Positions 7,501 through 11,627 of a stretch of 11,627 nucleotides of DNA are shown one piece after another. The stretch's first letter is position 1, and every line of letters begins with the position of its first letter. The translations under genes and the position numbers were made by a program. The stretch covers positions 1 to 11,627 of the forward strand of contig SDVU01000637.1 in the NCBI GenBank assembly GCA_016256075.1, written 5' to 3'. Below the pieces are notes generated by a model. The model was given only the letters and a program-made list of their open reading frames with translations, did not search any database and was not told where the DNA came from. The stretch comes from Dictyocoela muelleri (Eukaryota > Microsporidia).

Positions 7501-8100
7501 ATTTTGCATGAATGATTTAAATTTAATAAATCTCAATAAAAAATGATTATTTTTTTTCTAAAATTTAAATATTTTATAAATAATCCAGTAATTAAAATAT
7601 TAGAAAAATGATTATATTTTTAAAATTTTTTCTATATAATGACATTCTTTGAATTCTAAATAAATATAAACTTTTTAATATTAAAGAAGCATTGAAAGAA
7701 TATTAAGAATTAAAAATTCGTTCACAATAATTTTAATAATAATAATCAAACGCTCTCTATAAAATAATTGATCAAAAATAATAATCAAATGATTAAATTA
7801 TATTTTTTAATTAAATTTATAAAAAAGTTTATAAAATATTATTTTAAGGTAAATTTAAAATAATCAAAAGTTTTAAAAAATAAAAGTACTCTATTTATTT
7901 TAAAATTTTCTGATTAAAAATGCTAAGATTAACAAAAATTTAAGGTTAAAAATTCAATTTTATGTTTTAAAAACAAATGAATTAAAATATTTTAAAACTT
8001 AAATTTAAAACAAATACTAATCATTCACATTATTTTATTATTCTTGTTTTATTTATTGAGACTTTACATCAAAAATCGGAATCTTAAAACATTAATTTTT
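7501..8100. other. Extremely AT-rich spacer
   Basis: About 600 bases of A/T-rich, low-complexity sequence. No reading frame, RNA gene or distinct repeat is visible. Confidence 0.65.
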
Positions 8101-8127
8101 CTATAAAAACTAAAATGACATCACCCC
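8101..8127 (+). promoter_or_regulatory. TATA-like box and CCCC start signal of the PSP1 gene
   Basis: CTATAAAAAC at 8101-8110 is TATA-like. CCCC at 8124-8127 directly touches the ATG at 8128. An ATG at 8115 is out of frame and stops after 15 codons, so if it were in the mRNA leader it would be a tiny upstream frame. The C-run points to 8128 as the true start. Confidence 0.65.
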
Positions 8128-8847
8128 ATGCAGAACAACGGATGGTTCACTCCATTTTCTAATAGTGTATGGCCTGAAGAGGATTCAAATTGGAATGAAG
8201 AAGACTGGCGGATAGTTGGTTCGAATCCGTATAAACGAAGATCAAAAAGTGTTGTTGAAGTTAATTTACCTAAAGAAGTGCGCACAGTAAGCGTGCCACA
8301 AATTCAATATAACAATGTCACCGATTTGCTAAATAATATTGAAGACCTGCTATATGTTGTAGAATTTAATAGTGGTAGGCTTGATATTGGGTATTCTGGT
8401 GAATACAAAGTTGATGATTACGTTATACTTGAAGCAGATCGTGGAGAAGATTGTGGTAAAATAATTGCATTGACGAATAAAACAAAGTATAAAAGGTTGC
8501 TGAATAAAATTGATAAAAATAATATAAATAAGGAGATACACCCCAAAAAGATTTATAGAAAGGCCGCTTTCGAGGATTTAGATAAATTAGCTGCGAAAAA
8601 GAATCTTGAAAATGTGGCACTTGAGAGATGTAAAGAGAAAGTCCGAATTGCGGGTTTAGACATGCTTATTGTCGATTGTGAATATCAATGGGACATGAAT
8701 AAGTTAATTTTTTATTTCTTTAGTGATAAAAAAATTGATTTTAGAGAACTTGTCAAAGATTTATACAAAGATTACAAAATTAGAATTTGGATGTGTGCAG
8801 TAGAAAAAAGTAAAAACTGCCATTTAAAGAAATTAGTTGAAAATTAA
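8128..8847 (+). CDS. PSP1 C-terminal domain protein
   Basis: This 239-residue protein belongs to the PSP1 family, named from yeast Psp1, whose extra copies suppress DNA polymerase mutants. Bacterial relatives such as YaaT carry the same domain. Residues about 75-114 are the front of the conserved region (YVVEFNSGRLDIGYSGEY, then VILEADRGEDCGKI). Residues about 140-225 are the PSP1 C-terminal domain, with KKIYRKA, ERCKEKV, GLDMLIVDCEYQWD, KLIFYFFSD and RELVKDLYKDYKIRIWM. The first 60 residues are polar and variable, with a Trp/Glu/Asp-rich start and a basic KRRSK. No signal peptide or membrane helix is visible. The family's molecular role in eukaryotes is not settled, so none is assigned beyond a likely cytoplasmic or nuclear soluble protein. 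It is shorter than fungal Psp1, mainly by lacking a long N-terminal region. The start is supported by the adjoining CCCC, and no intron is needed. Confidence 0.9.
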   Translation: MQNNGWFTPFSNSVWPEEDSNWNEEDWRIVGSNPYKRRSKSVVEVNLPKEVRTVSVPQIQYNNVTDLLNNIEDLLYVVEFNSGRLDIGYSGEYKVDDYVILEADRGEDCGKIIALTNKTKYKRLLNKIDKNNINKEIHPKKIYRKAAFEDLDKLAAKKNLENVALERCKEKVRIAGLDMLIVDCEYQWDMNKLIFYFFSDKKIDFRELVKDLYKDYKIRIWMCAVEKSKNCHLKKLVEN

Positions 8848-8851
8848 GAAA

Positions 8852-8857
8852 AATAAA
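8852..8857 (+). promoter_or_regulatory. Possible poly(A) signal of the PSP1 gene
   Basis: AATAAA begins five bases after the stop codon, much as for the Src1-like gene. The A/T background makes it weak evidence alone. Confidence 0.35.
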
Positions 8858-8996
8858 TTGTGATTAAATTATAATTATAAAATAATTTATAAGTTAAATT
8901 CTATGCTAGATAAGATTTGATTCATTCTTATAAAATTTACTGCGTTTTAATTTTTTTATTATTTATCGAATTTTTTATCTTCAATAAATCAATAAA

Positions 8997-9056
8997 GGTC
9001 GGATAGCTCAGTATATAACACTCTTTAAGGTAACATTTAAGTATTGTAGTTCATTT
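8997..9056 (+). pseudogene. tRNA-like remnant, second copy
   Basis: It opens like a tRNA, GGTCGGATAGCTCAGT, with a 7-base acceptor-like start, TA and an A-box. It continues AACACT...ACATTTAAGTATTGTAGTTCA, where GTAGTTCA is a decayed T-loop. It then runs into T's and A's with no 3' acceptor strand to pair with GGTCGGA. It aligns with the minus-strand copy at 7431-7500 at roughly 37 of 52 positions. Confidence 0.5.
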
Positions 9057-9178
9057 TTTTAATTACTTTAACTTTAAACGATTTTGACCAAAAAAATAGA
9101 TGATCTTTTTTTTCAATTTTTTGATAACCCTTCTAAAATTTTTATCAATTTTTTTTGTAAAAAATTAATTGTATCTCA
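9057..9178. other. T/A-rich spacer
   Basis: Low-complexity T- and A-runs between the tRNA-like remnant and the repeat stack; nothing else seen. Confidence 0.5.
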
Positions 9179-9274
9179 AAAAATTATTAATTATTTGTAA
9201 AAACTCGAAATTATTTCTAAAAAAAATTTTTTTAAAATTAATTACAGATTTTTCACAAATAATTAATAATTTTT
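9179..9274. repeat. 96-bp imperfect palindrome
   Basis: AAAAATTATTAATTATTTG (start of 9179-9203) is mirrored by CAAATAATTAATAATTTTT (end of 9249-9274), with one extra or changed base over about 25. The inner parts also pair loosely around an A-run/T-run centre near 9226, so the whole could fold into one hairpin. It opens the repeat stack. Confidence 0.75.
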
Positions 9275-9302
9275 AAAAAACACATCGCAACCCCTTTTTA
9301 TT

Positions 9303-9433
9303 ATTATAGATAACTCTTTTAATATTATAAACAATACTTTTCATTTTTATAGATAACTCTTTTAATTTTTATAGATGGCTATTTTAATTTATATAGACGA
9401 CTATTTTAATAATTATAAACAACTCTTTTCATT
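9303..9433. repeat. 22-bp tandem array, 6 copies
   Basis: Six copies of a TTATAGATAACTCTTTTAAT-type unit start near 9303, 9325, 9348, 9370, 9391 and 9413. The TATARAYRRCT part is best kept and the T/A tail varies. Confidence 0.85.
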
Positions 9434-9501
9434 AGAGTCGCTTTTTTATTATATTCCCCTCGTTGCATAATTAAATTACCTCGTTCCAATACAGGGTTTT
9501 C

Positions 9502-9745
9502 AGAAGTTATAGACCAAATGCCTTCAAAGTTATAGACCAAATGTTTTCAAAGTTATAGACCAAATGCTTTCAAAGTTATAGACTAAATGCTTTCAAAGTT
9601 ATAGACCAAATGCCTTCAAAGTTTTAGACCAAATGCTTTCAAAGTTATAGACAAATTTATTTCGAAGTTATAGACCAAATGCTTTCAAAGTTATAGACCA
9701 ATTTATTTCGAAGTTATAGACCCGTTTCTTTCAGACTTATAAGCC
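9502..9745. repeat. 23-bp tandem array, about 10.5 copies
   Basis: The unit is AAAGTTATAGACCAAATG followed by CTTTC. Boundaries fall at 9526, 9549, 9572, 9595, 9618, 9641, 9664, 9687 and 9710, exactly 23 bases apart. The first seven units differ little. From unit seven an ...ATTTATTTC variant alternates with the main form, hinting at a 46-bp higher-order unit. The last copies decay toward 9745. Confidence 0.95.
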
Positions 9746-9774
9746 CATTTTGACAGTGTTAAAGATAATACGAG

Positions 9775-9810
9775 AAATTTCGCATCGATTAATTATTTTT
9801 TAACCCTTAT
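9775..9810 (+). repeat. Left terminal repeat of the giant inverted element
   Basis: It runs AAATTTCGCATCGATTAATT and on into the first TTTTTTAACCCTTAT unit. It equals the complement of 11396-11431 at 35 of 36 bases, far better than the interiors of the arms agree. Confidence 0.9.
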
Positions 9811-11395
9811 ATTTGAGATCTATTTTTTTAACCCTTATTTTAACCCTCATTTTTTAACCCTTATTTTCATCCCGTATTTTTCAAACATTATTTCTCAACC
9901 TATTTTTCAGACCTTATTTTCAGCCATCATTTTTAACAATTATATTTTCATACCCATTTTTTAACCCTTATATTTCACCCCCCCCCTCATTTTAAAGTCC
10001 TTATATTTTAGCCCCATTTTTAAACCCTCATTTTCCACCATATTTTTTGCTACAATTTTTATCCCTTATTTTTGGCCATAATTTTTTCACCCCCCATTTT
10101 TAACCCTTTTGTTTCAACCAGCATTTTTTGCCCTTATATTTTTGCCCCATTTTTAAACCATCATTTCCCGCCCTATTTTTTGCTACAATTTTCATCCCTT
10201 ATTCTTGGCCATCATTTTTTATCCTTTATATTTTAGTCATCATTTTACGCTCTCATTTTTTAACCATTATATTTTAACCCTCATTTTTTAGCCACCATTT
10301 TTTTAACCCTAATATTTTAGACTTTATTTTTTAACCCTTATTTTTAACCCTCATTTTTGCACCCATCTTTTGTAACCCATATTTTTTAGACCCCATTTTT
10401 AACATTTTTTTAGCCCTAGTTTTAACCCATTTTTTAACCCCCATCTTTTAGTCCTTATTTTTTAACGCTCATCTTTAAACCCTTTATTTTAAAACTTTAT
10501 TAAAAAATGACCTAAAAATATAAGGGGTAAAAAGAGATGTAAAAAATAAAGGTTAAAAAATGATGGTTAAAAAATAAGGGTCGAAAATAAAGGTCAAAAA
10601 ATAAGAGTCGGAAAATAAAGGTTGAAAAAAAAGGGTCGAAAATAGGGTTTAAAAATACTTTTTAAAAAATAAAGGTTAAAAAATAAGGGTTAAAAAATAA
10701 TGTTTAAAAATAAGGGTTAAAAAATAAGGTTTTAAAAATAATGGCTGTAAATAGGGATTAAAAATAATGAATAAAAACATGAGGGTTGTCTATAATTATT
10801 AAGAAATGAGGGCCAAAATATATGGGCTAAAAATATGGGCTAAAAATATGGATTAAAAAATGAGAGCTTAAATATAAGGATTAAAATGAAGGTTAAAAAA
10901 TAAGGGTTAAAAATGAGGGCTAAAAATAAGGAATAAAAAATAAGGGTCAAAAAATAAGGGTCGGAAAATAAAGGTAAAAAAAAATGAGGATAGAAAAATT
11001 AGGGCTAAAATATAAGGGTTAAAAATAAGGGTTAAAAATAAGGGTTAAAAATAAGTGTTAGTAATGGGGGTAAAATAAGGGTTAAAAATGTGATTAAAAA
11101 AAGAGTTAAAAAATAAGGGTTAAAAAAATAAGGACAAAAAATGAGGGATTAAATATACGGGTTAAAAATTAGGGTTAGTAATGGGGGGGGGTAAAATTAG
11201 GGTTGAAAAATGAGGGCTAAAAAACGAGGATTAGAAAATGAGGGCTAAAAAAAGAGGGCTAATAACGAGGGCTAAAAAATAATTGGTAAAAATACGGTCT
11301 AAAAATAACGGTCAAAAAATAAGGGAACAAATGAGGTTAGGAAAATTAGGGCTCAAATTTAAGGGTTAAAAATAAGGGTTAGTAATTGGGGTAAA

Positions 11396-11431
11396 ATAAG
11401 GGTTAAAAAATAATTAATCGATGCGAATTTT
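11396..11431 (-). repeat. Right terminal repeat of the giant inverted element
   Basis: Read on the minus strand it starts AAAATTCGCATCGATTAATT and differs from the left end by one base in 36. Confidence 0.9.
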
Positions 11432-11627
11432 AGCATATTGCGTAAGCCGCCGTTTTTCCCCACATATTTTTAATGAAGGTATTAATAAAATAAAATTTTT
11501 ATTTAATTTAAAGATAAAGCTGATTACCAGGGCGTTGAATTACTAATAAATTTAGTAGCCAGAATGAAAATTAAAAGATTTTCAAATTATTTTTGTTTTT
11601 TTATTTATAAATTTATTTTTAATTTTA
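11432..11627. other. AT-rich flank, nothing recognised
   Basis: A short GC-richer patch (GTAAGCCGCCG near 11442-11452) is followed by A/T-rich sequence. No frame, RNA gene or repeat link to the rest of the window is visible. Confidence 0.5.

Larger units (their letters stand above)
9775..11431. mobile_element. Giant inverted-repeat (Foldback-like) element of degenerate TTTTTAACCCT units
   Basis: The left arm (to about 10497) is made of degenerate 12-17 base units of the type TTTTTAACCCTTAT or TTTTTAACCCTCAT. The right arm (from about 10500) is the complementary type AAGGGTTAAAAAATGA, with essentially no spacer between. The whole is bounded by nearly identical inverted ends at 9775-9810 and 11396-11431. 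A C9 run in the left arm (9978-9986) is mirrored by a G9 run in the right (11183-11191). A C6 (10090-10095) is mirrored by a G5 (11066-11070) at a similar distance (111 and 119 bases), so the arms look roughly collinear. Long inverted arms built of short subrepeats are the hallmark of Foldback elements. I see no coding capacity and no clear target duplication, so a non-mobile satellite palindrome is an alternative. Confidence 0.7.

Noticed and set aside
8115-8162. ATG upstream of the PSP1 start.
   Set aside because: It is out of frame and stops after 15 codons; the CCCC motif touches the ATG at 8128.
8350-8620. Minus-strand frames inside the PSP1 gene.
   Set aside because: They are shadows of the conserved PSP1 coding frame.
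9502-9745. Regular short repeats that could suggest a CRISPR array.
   Set aside because: The 23-base units abut each other with no unique spacers, and the window is eukaryotic.
9775-11431. Interstitial telomere or telomere fusion, because many units contain AACCC or GGGTT.
   Set aside because: Units vary from 12 to 17 bases and are not a clean telomere repeat. The orientation (C-rich arm first, then G-rich arm) is opposite to that of a head-to-head telomere fusion.

Overview
The window looks like a gene-poor, very AT-rich stretch of a microsporidian genome. This rests on three points. The two long genes are single uninterrupted reading frames. Each recognisable gene has a run of C's within a few bases of its ATG, which is the CCC-type start signal known from Microsporidia. 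The proteins are shortened relatives of fungal and animal nuclear and RNA proteins. The long non-coding, repeat-filled spaces fit one of the expanded microsporidian genomes rather than a compact Encephalitozoon-type genome. Naming a genus (for example Hamiltosporidium) would be a guess.

Layout. 1-755 is AT-rich DNA with no supported gene. 756-1723 is a dead Merlin/IS1595-type DNA transposon with recognisable inverted ends and a broken transposase. 1724-2685 is spacer with one sharp palindrome. A 12-bp tandem repeat (2686-2740) then leads to the first gene, an inner-nuclear-membrane Src1/Heh1/MAN1-type protein (2865-4469). From about 4660 to 7430 a pair of inverted repeat arms, 94% identical over their 70-bp core, encloses a small zinc-finger protein related to the N-terminus of the splicing factor Slt11/Ecm2/RBM22 (5295-5480), an approximately 20-bp tandem repeat, and a short MITE-like element that shares a motif with the arms. 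A tRNA-like remnant on the minus strand adjoins the right arm. About 600 bases of featureless AT-rich DNA follow, then a PSP1-domain protein (8128-8847), then a second, related tRNA-like remnant.

From 9179 onward the window is a stack of repeats: a 96-bp imperfect palindrome, a 22-bp tandem array, a 23-bp tandem array, and a roughly 1.65-kb giant inverted repeat (9775-11431). The last is built from degenerate 'TTTTTAACCCT' units on the left and their complement on the right, bounded by nearly identical 36-base ends. It resembles a Foldback-type element, and it is the most unusual object in the window.

The three genes are all on the plus strand but are far apart and do not look like a co-regulated set. 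Their likely roles are nuclear envelope/chromatin tethering (Src1), spliceosome activation (Slt11-like) and an RNA- or polymerase-linked role (PSP1).
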